This document shows, in pieces, positions 26,101 to 36,370 of a stretch of DNA of 64,000 nucleotides; the stretch's first letter is position 1; every line of letters begins with the position of its first letter. The stretch spans positions 19,784,764-19,848,763 of the forward strand of contig NC_090129.1 of assembly GCF_040581485.1 (NCBI RefSeq). The letters run 5' to 3'. Below the pieces are notes generated by a model. The model ran no database searches. It was not told the origin of the DNA and saw only the letters and a program-made list of their open reading frames with translations. This DNA is from Linepithema humile (Eukaryota > Arthropoda > Insecta > Hymenoptera > Formicidae). The position numbers and the translations under genes are program-made.

Positions 26101-29100
26101 GTCCGCCGGTGTCGCCATTGTACGAAAACGCGCCGATGGGACCGCCGCCTACGTATGAACAGGTGGAGCTGCAGAGACGGCAGCATCAAAGAACGGTGCC
26201 CGTGGCGAGCGCTAGCGCGACGGCAGCAACGGCGACAGTGGCGTGCAGCGGCGCGATTCCGTCGCATTTGGACGGAACTCAATTGGAGGACCGTTTGACG
26301 GAACTCAGGCTTAGTCAGCAGCAGGGAGTGATCGCTCAGCAGGAGCAGACGTGCTCTTCCAATACGCAGGATCGTATGAAGCTTGTGATCGGTCCCCATC
26401 CGCCTGTCGAGCTGCAATCGAGTAACATGTCTCAAGGCAGTGGTCTGGGTAGGCCTGGTGGCGCGACCGGCGTGCAGCTGCAGCTACAGCAGGTGCCGAC
26501 GCCGCTTGTGCCTCAGGAACCACCGCCTCTGTCGCCAATCAGCGAGACGCCGCCACCCACCGGGATAAGATCGAGGGCCAGCAGTTCCGGTACCAACACC
26601 AGATCCGTTTCCGCCGCGGTCTCCGACGAGAGCGTCGCCGGCGACTCGGGCGTCTTCGAGGCGTCGAACCGAAAAAGACTGTCCGGTCATATTTCCGACG
26701 TGGATTCGTTGGCTACCAGCGAGATGAGCTTGGAAACGGCGCAGGTGCAAATCAAACTGAGGTGCGTTTCATTTATTTATGATATTTATTATAGACTTTA
26801 TACGCGGAAGAAAAATGTTATTACGCTAAATAATTTATATATAGCTTTGTGTAACTTAAAATAGTTATGAACTTTTTTTCATAAAATTATAAATATTTTC
26901 TTATAAAACATTTATTAATTTTCTATATAATATTTATGATTTTTATATCATCTTAAATATTGTTCTTTATTTATTGCACATATTACGTTTTTATCTGCGT
27001 TTTTTCGACAGTTTGGACAAAGTAGGACGAATTAATATCGATAATTTTGCTTTCATCAGGTATTCGGTGAGCGATGGATTGCTTCATATTGGCATCGAAC
27101 GCGCAAGGAATCTATCCGCGCTTAATATACCCAATAACGCGCAAGTGTGAGTATCCACAAGATTCTTTCAATTATTCTCGGACAGTATATTTCACGCAAT
27201 ATTTTCACTCTTGCTTCAGTAGTCTCGACTTTCATTCCTCGGGAGCTAAATTAAACATTTACATTTGCGCGATTAGTTAAAGAGTTCAATATGCATGCCA
27301 CTGCGCAAACTATCCGCGAATGGTATCTCGTTTTCAAAAATGACCGATTAAATAACTCGATTGCGCAACATCAGATCAACCTGCTGGTTACGCAAATGCA
27401 GTCGACTTTTGTCGATTTGCCAGTCGCAATTGGCGATCTTGATGACCCGTGTTAGCCGCTTGATCGACCACTCGAGCCGCGCCACTGACGTATCTGAAAT
27501 CGGAATGTAATTATGAAATCCTCGTCGCTCTCGTGTCTGGATCATTGACCAGTTGAACGCCGCGCGTTCACCTTCGTTACGTAAGAGCTCGCTATTATCA
27601 ACGATACTGTGTCTCGCAATTAGCTTTACGGCCACTCGGGAATTTATTCCCGCATTCATTGTGTCCGAGCACTGGCCATAAGTTCGCGAAACGGCGCGAT
27701 GAAGGAAGAAAGGAGACAATGCGTAGTTACGTAGAGCGTTTGATTAATGATCACCCTTTCGTACGGCGGTGAACCAACGTTTTCTAATCCCGTCAATAAA
27801 AGAAGCGAGAGAAAAGATCCTTCCTTCGAGCATTAGTTTTTGTTTGAATACTCCTTTAGAAAATTACTGGTGGTCCATGAGCATATTTGCGATCTAACAG
27901 TGTGACGACATATCGACCTCGAATCGCGTATGTTTTACGCAAAAAACTAATGTTTTTTCTCGTTTTGTATTTCAGGTACATCAAAACTGCCGTACTACCA
28001 ATGATTCATCCCAAGTGTTGCACGAAAGCTGTCGTGGACTTGCAAAAACCGACCTTCGGCGAGACGTTCTCCATCGCCATGCCACTCAAGAAGTTGTATA
28101 CGAAGACGCTGCAAGTGACACTCTGGTGTACCGAAGACGAAAGATGCTTGGTACGTACACTTTTGTATCTCGTAAAAAATTATTGCTCTACTTCAAGATT
28201 TCTTTATCGCAACGTCTGATGGATAAAGTATGAAAAAGAAGTCTGAGAAATGTTTCGAATCAATACAAAAATAAGAGAAATTTGCACAGAACAGACATTG
28301 TGAACAGTCAAATTGAGAACGAAATTAATTATTGCTCAATGATTGCTGTCTGATTATAGGGTTCTGCGCAAGTCTCGTTGGCAGACTTCAGTCCAGAATC
28401 TCCTAGCGTGAAATGGTACAACATACTCTCCTTCCACTTCATGCACCCGTCCGATAATCCTAGCGCCAGCACCAGCGCTTCCACGAGCGTCATCCGGCAG
28501 GCGAAACACGACAAACAGGAATCGGACATCTCGGTGTACAGAAGCGTGCAGAGTACAAAGGAGGAGAGCAGCGATGAGAGTACAATAATCAGCTCGCAGA
28601 CGTCCACCTTGACGAGGAATCAAGGCTGCGACAACTTACAGACAGCTGTGACATTGAGACTGGAAGAATTGGCCAGTTGTTTGGCGATTGGAAATAGCCC
28701 CGAGGAGGAGGACGAGGACGGAGGCAGTGAAAGCGACAGTGAGGATAGCGGCGAGGAGGGTATTATCGTCGAGTTTATGGTGGAGGACAATGTTCTGGAG
28801 GATGTTTTGGAGCACGAGGTGAGCGACGATGCTTTAGAAGCGTTATTTACTTATTACTTTAATTTTATTATCGTGAAGCGATTGGTAATATGTCTATAGA
28901 TTTAATGGAACTGACAATTGAAAATTGAAATCTTTCGAAGTTTGAACCTTCCGCTCGAAATTATAAATCAAATCTTTCGAGCTGTGGACACTTTCGCTGA
29001 GAGTCTCGACTCCAATTTTATCATTAAAATTAAGGTCGCGAGATGTGGAACGGTCTGGAAATAGCAGAGTAAAATTATGTTTTGCGATGCATCTGAGAAG

Positions 29101-31079
29101 GGAGCAAACAAAGCCTCTTTATCCTTATTCGAAATAAATATTTTATTTTGCAAAGAATTTTTGTTTTTAATATTTTAACTATTCGAACAGTCAAATATTT
29201 GAGCATCGGAAATCGATCGAACACAGTTCGATTTAGTTAAAATTGTATTAATTGTGCGAAGTTGCGTTAGCACTCGAATCTTTCGAAGAGTTTGCACGAT
29301 TTGTCGGAATTTTTTCTTCTTGAACGCACTCGTGATGATTTGATTTGGTTTGGCCTAACAGGAAGATGAAGAGTTGAACGAGGAAACGAGGCAAACTCAG
29401 GACAAGGAAACAAACACCGAGTGCATATTTATTCCGGAGCAGGGCAAGCAAAGAAAACTCTCCGCGGCTGGCGTTGTGCCCGGCGCTGTTTATGACGACA
29501 AGAACTCTATTGTGATCAAGAGGAGTCAGACGTTCTCGCCGAGCGCAGCCGTCAGCAAAAATCATTACATCTGCCGCGTAAGTATCGCCTGTTGTTATTC
29601 TTATCTATTTCTACACAGAGAGAGAGTCGTAAGAAAATTTGTAGAATATAAAGGCCTTTAAATCTTGAATTTTTTAAATATGAAAATTTAAAGTTTTAAT
29701 AAAACATACGATTAAACAGTCTTTGCTGCAATCGCTAAAATTAGACAAAAGACATACAGATTGCTTAAATACAGCTTGTTCAAAAAATTGCTGGCATTAC
29801 TACTTTCACGCGTTTATTTGTTGTAGCGTTTGGAGGCAGAAATTTTTGGTAATCTAATAAAGTTTGATTGTATGTATTTATTTTTTTTTATCTTGTTTTG
29901 TGCAGCTTAATCGGAGCGACAGCGATAGCAGCATGCCGCTCTATCGCAGAGGCGGACCTTTCCAACGAAACTCGGTGGAGAGACGCTCTCTGCGATGGCG
30001 ACGACCGTCCTCCGCTCTCAGTTACAAAACCACCTCGAAGAAATCGCCGCATTTGCCGCCCACCGCGAGAACGTCGTTGGATCTCGAATTAGATCTTCAG
30101 GCGCAACACGCTAGACTAAATAATCTCCAAGACGAGCTTTGTAGGTTACGGGAACTGAAGCAGCGGTTGGAACAAGCGCGCGAGAAAGGCGACACCGACC
30201 TGGCGACGTGGCTGTTGGAAGATCAGAAGTTCCAAAACCTCATGGCGCAAGCCGAAAGCGGCAAAAACGGCAAGAGCGCCGAGGATAAAAAAGTGGAGAA
30301 AATGCTAAAGAAAACTTCGAAGGAGATCTATAAGTTGAGGAAAACGAAGGCTGGCAAAGGAAAGCCCGACATAATCTCCTTCAAGTAAGTAATTTTATCT
30401 TAAGATTACTCACTGTTGTTATGATCTTAAAGATCATAATCTTAAAGATGTATTTTGACAAATGGACTGTGCACGTATTCATTATTTATGATTCATTCTT
30501 ATTATCTTAAAATAGTTTAACACGATAACATGATAACAAATCTTTAAATAAATTTAATCAATAATTTCTCTACGACTTCAAAGATTATGTCTTCCACAGA
30601 AATATATATATAATGCAATAACTAACCAACATTTTTTTTTTTTTAGGGAAAAGATGGCCTTCTTCACGCGAGTGAATCTGAACGTTCCTGTTTTGCCGCC
30701 CGAGGATGTCGGGTCCAACGGTACGTGTTCCGCAGTACCGCACATGCACAGGAGGTACGCGTCGGAGCCGGTTACGAGCGTTCACAGTGCGATTACGAAC
30801 TCCACAACGAGGCCGAACAGCGTTTCCGGTGCCTCGTCCGCCGCGAAGAGTGGCGTTGTCGTCACAGTAAACGCCAATGAGAACGAGGTCGCGGAGACTA
30901 ACGCCAAAAATAAAGCGTCCGTGAACGCTAAGGGTCGGCCGACGGCGGCGGCGGAGTCGAGCGCGCCAAGTTCGGAGAACGGTGAGAGCGAGGTTCCGAA
31001 GTCCAGCGACAAGAACGGCAACGGAGAGCCAAAGAGATACGAATACGTCGTCGACAGGGTCCTCGGCGTGGAGGTGTGA
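359..31079 (+). CDS. kibra: Kibra (WW and C2 domain scaffold of the Hippo pathway), 5' end outside window
   Basis: Coding exons are 359-468, 889-983, 24208-24316, 24661-24820, 25148-26761, 27060-27146, 27976-28150, 28360-28818, 29362-29577, 29906-30384 and 30647-31079. All have GT..AG borders and compatible phases, giving 1311 residues here; the exon(s) with the start codon and WW1 must lie left of the window. The first two exons encode WW2 (ELPLGWEEAYDKH, YYINHV, QLEDPR), in which the second Trp is missing, as is usual for this family. A conserved coiled-coil block (KKEIYDVKQQRL) and a long Ser/Gln-rich central exon follow. The C2 domain spans 27060 to about 28450. The aPKC-binding region (RSQTFSP, LNRSDSDSS, NSVERRSLRW), a C-terminal coiled coil and EKMAFFTR come last. 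In flies Kibra acts with Merlin and Expanded at the apical cortex to activate Hippo/Warts. A PPPTY motif lies at 26142-26156. The protein runs about 118 residues past the usual C-terminus. Identity is very likely; exact exon ends are inferred. Confidence 0.93.
750..817 (+). repeat. Foldback (near-perfect inverted repeat) in a kibra intron
   Basis: Arms of 14 bp (761-774 and 791-804) match perfectly as inverted copies. The 16-bp spacer contains the palindrome GAAGAATTCTTC (775-786). Outer arms TTCTAC (750-755) and GTAGAA (812-817) extend the symmetry. It lies in the intron that splits the WW2 coding sequence. It may be a remnant of a miniature inverted-repeat element or simply a stable hairpin. 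Confidence 0.8.
1337..1408 (+). repeat. (GA)n microsatellite
   Basis: An uninterrupted GA run at about 1337-1371 is followed by imperfect GAAA/GAGA units to about 1408. It lies in the long kibra intron. The translated Arg-Glu frames over it are artefacts. Confidence 0.9.
2027..2277 (+). repeat. (CGG)n and (GTC)n trinucleotide tracts in a GC island
   Basis: CGG/CGA units occupy about 2030-2085, and CGT/CGG units occupy 2224-2277. Both sit in a GC-rich island of the kibra intron. Confidence 0.85.
5681..5730 (+). repeat. (TC)n microsatellite
   Basis: A nearly pure TC run lies in a longer pyrimidine-rich tract (about 5670-5785) within the long kibra intron. Confidence 0.9.
6021..6064 (+). repeat. 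(GTCC)n then (GATC)n tetranucleotide repeats
   Basis: About seven GTCC units (6021-6048) run directly into four GATC units (6050-6064). This is a simple repeat in the kibra intron. Confidence 0.85.
6383..6421 (+). repeat. (CG)n(TG)n alternating purine-pyrimidine tract
   Basis: A short CG run (6383-6395) passes into a TG run to 6421. Such alternating tracts can adopt Z-DNA; here it is only a simple repeat in the kibra intron. Confidence 0.85.
8361..8424 (+). repeat. Short tandem repeat of GCGAGCAGGCAG-type units
   Basis: Degenerate 12-bp units built from GCGA, GCAG and GCAGCCA blocks are arranged head to tail in the long kibra intron. There are no spacers, so this is not CRISPR-like. Confidence 0.75.
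10585..10762 (+). repeat. Cluster of three hairpins in the long kibra intron
   Basis: Hairpin 1 has a 13-bp GC-rich stem (10589-10601 with 10605-10617, two G-U pairs if RNA) and a 3-nt loop. Hairpin 2 pairs TTGGCAACAA (10661-10670) with TTGTTGCCAA (10728-10737); flanking bases extend the stem around a loop of about 57 nt. Hairpin 3 is CTTGAT-CGA-ATCAAG, just downstream. No protein frame covers them. A structured RNA or regulatory DNA is possible but unproved. Confidence 0.6.
14003..14032 (+). repeat. Perfect 12-bp hairpin with 6-nt loop
   Basis: AAATAGACAACA (14003-14014) and its exact reverse complement (14021-14032) flank CATTTT. It lies in an AT-rich part of the long kibra intron. Confidence 0.85.
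17392..17404 (+). repeat. Thirteen-G homopolymer
   Basis: An uninterrupted G run, next to a CT microsatellite at about 17511-17536, marks the left side of a GC island in the kibra intron. Its length may be a sequencing artefact. Confidence 0.8.
17797..17804 (+). promoter_or_regulatory. TATA-box-like site in a GC island of kibra
   Basis: TATAAAAG followed by a G run stands in otherwise GC-rich sequence, with an ATG at 17875. A similar TATAAAT lies at 19855-19861 in the next island. Neither has a clear Inr 25-30 bp downstream, so they are only candidate internal promoters. Confidence 0.25.
20238..20299 (+). repeat. Inverted repeat TACGCTAAA/TTTAGCGTA with nearby direct copies of CGAGCGTTTA
   Basis: The inverted arms are 20238-20246 and 20257-20265. 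CGAGCGTTTA occurs at 20251-20260 and again at 20290-20299, and TAGCGTTTA lies between. This is a small cluster of related words in the kibra intron; its function is unknown. Confidence 0.6.
22738..22806 (+). repeat. (GA)n tract upstream of the alternative kibra exon
   Basis: Two GA runs are separated by ACACGCACGCAGAA inside a purine-rich strand stretching from about 22200 to 22915. It lies about 150-210 bp before the ATG at 22950. GA repeats are the known target of GAGA-type factors at insect promoters; that role here is inference. Confidence 0.7.
22950..23273 (+). CDS. kibra: Candidate alternative first coding exon of kibra (poly-Q, WW-less isoform)
   Basis: An ATG at 22950 in good context (G at -3, G at +4) opens 108 codons that end exactly at a GTAAGG donor (23274) in phase 0. 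The next kibra exon, at 24208, also starts in phase 0, so the splice gives a continuous protein of about 1351 residues. The peptide begins MDRQYTLCVLVPAHQYRSY. It has Gln runs of 7 (23022-23042) and 11 (23088-23120) and about 16 tyrosines, ending AYYYCEY. Without splicing, the frame hits a stop at 23319-23321. The isoform would lack both WW domains but keep the coiled coils, C2 and aPKC-binding region. A GA-rich tract at 22738-22806 lies just upstream, as at GAGA-type promoters. No TATA or Inr was seen. An independent small gene is the alternative, but the phase match argues against it. Confidence 0.55.
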
Positions 31080-32651
31080 GAGTTTGCGCGCGTTCCGGAG
31101 CTGCAACTTTCACGTTCACAAATCTATCTCCCAAGTTCGGAGTGTAGCAGGACAGGGAAAGGCGAGCGAGTACGCCTTCCTGAATCTGAGAGCCGCTAAT
31201 TCGGAATCCCAGGTGCCATGCGCAGATTGCAAGTAAGCGCGCGCGTCGGAGAGCCCGAAGGGATAGGACAAAATGCGTGCGGAATTGATGCAACAATTAA
31301 TGCGAACGACAGTATTCGCGGTGCGTGTGCCAATACCTGCGTTGCTGTGCTTCGACGGGCGCAGCAGCAAGAATTGCGCGCGAAACGCGATGTGTACATA
31401 CGGAAAAGTAAATTATTTAAATGATACTCCATGCTAGGCTATTTATAATTGTTAACTCGACTCGAGCCCGAGTCAGTCCCGCGAAATCGCGGCCGCGACA
31501 CTCTCGCGCGTCGCATATCGTTTGTTTCCTCTGTGCGTCGGAGCACATGACCCACCGAGCAGCTGGTCTGCGACTCAAAAAGTCTAACGAGAGTAGGCTG
31601 TGCCCAGGTTGGCTTAACGAATTTCGCTCCGGCCTCGGTATCGCTGTTTTTACGTCTTCGATTTTCTGGTTCTGAGCTCCCCAACGGGGAATCTGTTGTG
31701 TCTTAAGTGTCCTTCACGCACATCGATTCTGGCAACGCAAATCAATTAAAAATGTGCCTTATTATTGAACTCGTTGCGTGGGGAAAATGTCGCGAATTAT
31801 ACACGGTATCTGGTATATTGTGGTACAATCGATGACGCGGTGATTTCTGATGAAACAATGTTTTTTAGGTCGCGTGGTTCTCGAGAAATGCGATTCGCAC
31901 ATGAAATTTCGTGTATGATATATTTGAAACTGACATTACGATTTTTAATTATTTCTGAACTTCACTGATTGCACCATGGTTTGCTGGACATTCTGCATTC
32001 TGTAATCATTACATTGTTCGCACCGAGGACATGTAGGAGCATTTAGACGAGAGCGCGACAATCGAAAATACTCATTGCCATTTTCGCGAATAAGCAACGA
32101 TTCGAATGAATTACAGCTTTAAAACAAGTTTTTTAAAACAAGTACACGTTGACGTTATATAAAAAGTATATAAATATCTCTCGCTGAATTGATTGCATCA
32201 ACAATTGTTTGATTTACTGATGTTATTTGGTTTACTGATTTCCGGTTTACTGATGTTATTTTGTAATTCTTTTTTATTCCTTCTGCAGTTTGAATGAAAA
32301 AGAAAAAATATTAATTATCTAGCAGCAGATGGTGGAATTGATGCAATTAATCCCGAGAAGTGTTTTAAAAGATGCAATTGGTAATTAGTTTTAATAGATT
32401 ATTTATCAGATTGAAATAAATTGACGTTTACTTTAATATTAAACGGTCACTATTTTGATGAGAGAGTTATAAAACGATCAAATATTTTACGACTAAGAAA
32501 CTTAATTGGCGAAAGTTAAACTTAGCTTATTTAAAACACAGAAAAGATGTATCCATTTTCTTTACCTGAAGATACATTATATCTGATCTAACATTGAGGC
32601 CATGACTCAATGTGACTTCAATATCTGATCAGGAGTCTTAGTAATATTAGT

Positions 32652-32702
32652 TTACTATTACTTAGTAATAGTAATAAACTTACTATTACTTAGTAATAGT
32701 AA
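32652..32702 (+). repeat. Direct duplication of a 23-bp near-palindrome
   Basis: Two identical 23-bp copies (32652-32674 and 32680-32702) are separated by TAAAC. Each is almost its own reverse complement around CTTAG. A separate inverted repeat, ACATTGAG/CTCAATGT, sits at 32591-32613. Both lie downstream of the kibra stop, probably in its 3' UTR or just beyond. Confidence 0.85.
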
Positions 32703-32750
32703 AACGATTATTTATTCGTATTTTTCTTGAAATGAAAGTAAAAAACATGA

Positions 32751-32756
32751 AATAAA
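32751..32756 (+). terminator. Possible polyadenylation signal for kibra
   Basis: AATAAA lies about 1.7 kb after the kibra stop codon. Earlier AATAAA words in this AT-rich stretch could equally serve. Confidence 0.3.
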
Positions 32757-35700
32757 AGGTTTACATTGTTTGAATTATTAGATTATAAGTTAGATACAGA
32801 AGGGATAAAAAATTTTTTGTTATTGTTTGAAATGTTTTTGTTAGTGTTTAAAGTAAATTCGACCGTTTTAATGTTAATGCAAAAAGTACAGAACTTGTTC
32901 GTCATCAAAGTCGTTGATAATGAGAGGTATCTCCAAGGTAAAGGATGCCATATTACGTGTATAGCGAGGAGCCCAGTGTAGATTTTGCGAGTTAAGGGGG
33001 AAAGGAGGACAATTGCAGCAAAAAATTGGGGAAAATATTTGTATATATTTTTGTATATACGCATCTCTACGTTATATCTACGCGCTTATAAATATATGTA
33101 TATTTTATATATATATATTTATATATATATATATAAAAGTAAACACGAGAGAAGAGCAGTTTGCAGTGTAGTGACATGCTCACTTTGCATTATTTACAAA
33201 TGGATTTTTATGGAACGTGCGTTCGATTTTATAGAGCGTTTCGTGAGCCTGCGAATTCATAGAGCGACTGCAAAATTAAATACGCAGTATAAAATACGCC
33301 AATTAAATACGCAATATAAAAAAAAAATATATATATCTATCTATATATTAATATATGTACATATAGATGTATATATATATTTTTCTTCGTTCGAATATAT
33401 ATATATATATATAAAATTGCCTCACCCAAGTGCTGAATTTATTACGCTCATGTATTTAATTAAAGTTATACATTATAATATTATTTACTACCGCATTAGC
33501 GCTTTATTGTATCAAAGTAAATATAATGGTAATATCAATAACGATGACGTACCACTAAGAATGCTAAATAGACGATAAACGTAATTTCGTAAAGAGGACA
33601 TATACACACAGGCAGATACACACGTACACACCTCTACAGACACACATTCAAACCTGCAGGAACTATCACAATCACAGTTTGATTTGTAAGTAACGGTTCG
33701 TATGGTAATGATTAAAAGGACAAAATACAGTATACTCTTGCCACGTTTGTTTGTGTTGAATGCCTGTTCCTGCGCGTATTACGTTGTCCATCATCCCTCT
33801 TTTTATCGCAAATATTTTTCAATTAAAAAATATTGTATTATTCATAATTTTAATGTATAAAACTATTCTTGTATATATGTTTAAACTTTTTAAACAATCT
33901 TATTTATCTGTCTACATAATGCTAAAACTTGATTTATAGTAGAATAATTTTATATTTTTTAATTTTTGAACAAATACGTACTCTTTATGAATCTATTGTT
34001 AGAAAAATACATATTGATGAATATCAAATTATAAATTCCTTTTTTTTACTGAAATATATTGCCTTGCTGATTTTGATATCTCAAGTAAGATTGATTGTTG
34101 CCGCCAAATAATTTATGTAATTAGCCTGCCGCCATGTTTGATACACTGTTTAGACTAATGCATGATTCACACTGCATTTGCATCCAATGTTCGGTATCCA
34201 ATAAAAAAACTTGATTTTCTAGAAACAAACATGGCGTTGGGTATAGTTTCTAGATAGCGCATTTTGCTATTGGATATTGACATTTTAAAATCGGACATCA
34301 GACTTGGCGTTTGACTATGAATTGTTCATAATAAGAGGGTCTCTAATTGTATAAATTGTATAGTACATTAACGATCTCGATTAATGTTTGTCGAACATTT
34401 TAACCGTTTTGATTGTTTTTTATTCTGCGAATAGATCTTTCTTTTCGATGCGATTGCAAGTGCAACAATGAAGAATTCAAGTCCTGTAAATGAGTATTTC
34501 GAAGGTATTGAAGAAGTTTATCATTTTTATCGTGATTATCAAAGTTTGTCATCTTTCTTTTTCGAAACGCCATAATCTTATAATTAAATTTGAACTACAT
34601 ATCTTTATTTTTAGTAAATCAAGCATTGCGATTGTGAATTTATATATCAGTAATAGAAAAGCAAATACAATTACAATCTAATTACATAGTAAGTTAATAG
34701 AATAATATGATTATCTCTACAGCTTTTCCAAAACTGCTTGGCTACGATTGCAGCTATTGTAGCAACATTGCAATCTTGTAAATTGTAATGCAAGAAAGAA
34801 GTTACAAATCTTCAGTTGCTCATGTCGAAATGATTTATTTTCACTTTTCTATCCAAGGTGAATCTTTCTTTATATACAACAGTATAAAACAGTATAAAAT
34901 ACATATAATTTCAATATCTTTGAAATTTCAATTTCAGAATAATGCATTTAAACCAAATAATTTTTGAAGAGAAAACTAATATTTAATATTTGTATATACA
35001 TTTGCAGGTAGAGAACATTTTCGTTTCCTTTTCATCGGCCAAATTCGCATCGCGCGACTGTAAAACGATGCACTTGAAACGCCCAGTAAACGCATTTGCG
35101 ACAGACCTGCGCCCGTCAAGCAGCAGTTGACCCGTGCAGTAGTTTTCACCGTAGTGCACCGTGTTGTAGTGGCTGCTGTATCGCGCCGTCTCGCGCGCCG
35201 ATAGATATTCAGTGTACGCGTTTGTGCGGATTCCTCCGTTTCATTGTCATCGGCAGGACAACTCGCGGGGATCGATGAGGTGAGATGCGAAAGGCATCCA
35301 GACTCCGGATCGCCCAGGTGAGAGTCACACGCGGAGGGGAATCTCGCGAAAAAGCGCACGATCTAGGGTAAGGGAGTAGCAACCTCTTGGGGCCAGGGCC
35401 AGTGATCACGTGACCCGCTGTGTTTACCAAAATGGTGAACGGCCGTGCGCTACGAACGACTCTGCGTTCCGTCCGTACGGGCACGGTCTCGCACAACTAT
35501 TGAATGTATAAATAGCCGTAATCAGCTGTGCTCGTGTGCACAGGACAATACGCGCCGTGCGATACGCCGACGCGCACCTCGGACACGGTGTCGCGGCGCG
35601 CGAGTCCTCCGGGCGAGTCGATCATCCCGCGCGCGTCGTTCTCGTTTCTGGCGTCTCGCTCGCGCTCCTCTCGTCTTCTCTCTATACGCGGTGCGGCAAC

Positions 35701-36370
35701 ACGCTCGCGCGAGTAAAAGTTTCGAAAGTGGATCCGCGGACGGCGGGTGTGTGTTGTCCACGGTGCGTCGTAACGCACAACGCATCACGGTTGTCGCGCT
35801 ACGGCGTCGTGCCTGGCCGAGTATTTTGGGCGCGATTACGAGGTATGCCACGACCCGACGCACTGCGGTCACGGTACGACGATCATCCTCTCGCTCGTCG
35901 CGTGCGATCCCGCCGTGATCTCATTGCCGCGCAACGGTATCCCGAGTATATATTTTACGTGCCGGAATCCCGCGATGTCGTCCGTTCCGCTCGTCACGCC
36001 AAGCTTACCGCCCATTCGCACGCTGTACGTACTGTAAACTCACCACGGGATCTTTATTTCTTTACATTGTGCCACTAAGGGGGTGACCCGAGGCTTCCAA
36101 GGCCTAATTCTATTCGCCAATAATGCTGAACTCGAAGGACATTAGGTACGTTCTCTGCGATAATCTTTTTTCCAACTTGTGATAACTGCGATGACAACCA
36201 TGCGGGTAATCAGGGTTAATGTTATTCCAACTTTTGTTTCTTATCTCTTTTAGTAGCAGATGATCTCTGATATAGTTTAGTGCAAATGAAAAGCACTTCA
36301 ACAAAGGACATCTAAATGCCAGGAGGTGTCCTCGCATAGCACTGAGTGCTGCGGCCAGGCATTCTTAAAC

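Larger units (their letters stand above)
31080..36370 (+). other. Kibra 3' UTR and kibra-SppL intergenic region
   Basis: From 31080 to about 32760 is the probable kibra 3' UTR. From 32800 to 35000 the sequence is AT-rich with (TA)n runs (about 33100-33136 and 33391-33411) and no coding signal. From 35100 to 36060 it turns GC-rich and CpG-rich, fitting a TATA-less promoter and 5' UTR of the SppL gene. Open frames in that part have no recognisable protein features. Confidence 0.6.

Noticed and set aside
27348..27719. A 123-codon minus-strand frame between kibra C2 exons
   Set aside because: It lies in an intron, has no recognisable motif and no supporting context.
35445..36078. Overlapping + strand frames of 157-180 codons before SppL
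   Set aside because: Arg/Ala/Ser-rich composition from CpG-rich DNA, no recognisable motif, several frames equally open. Best read as promoter and 5' UTR.
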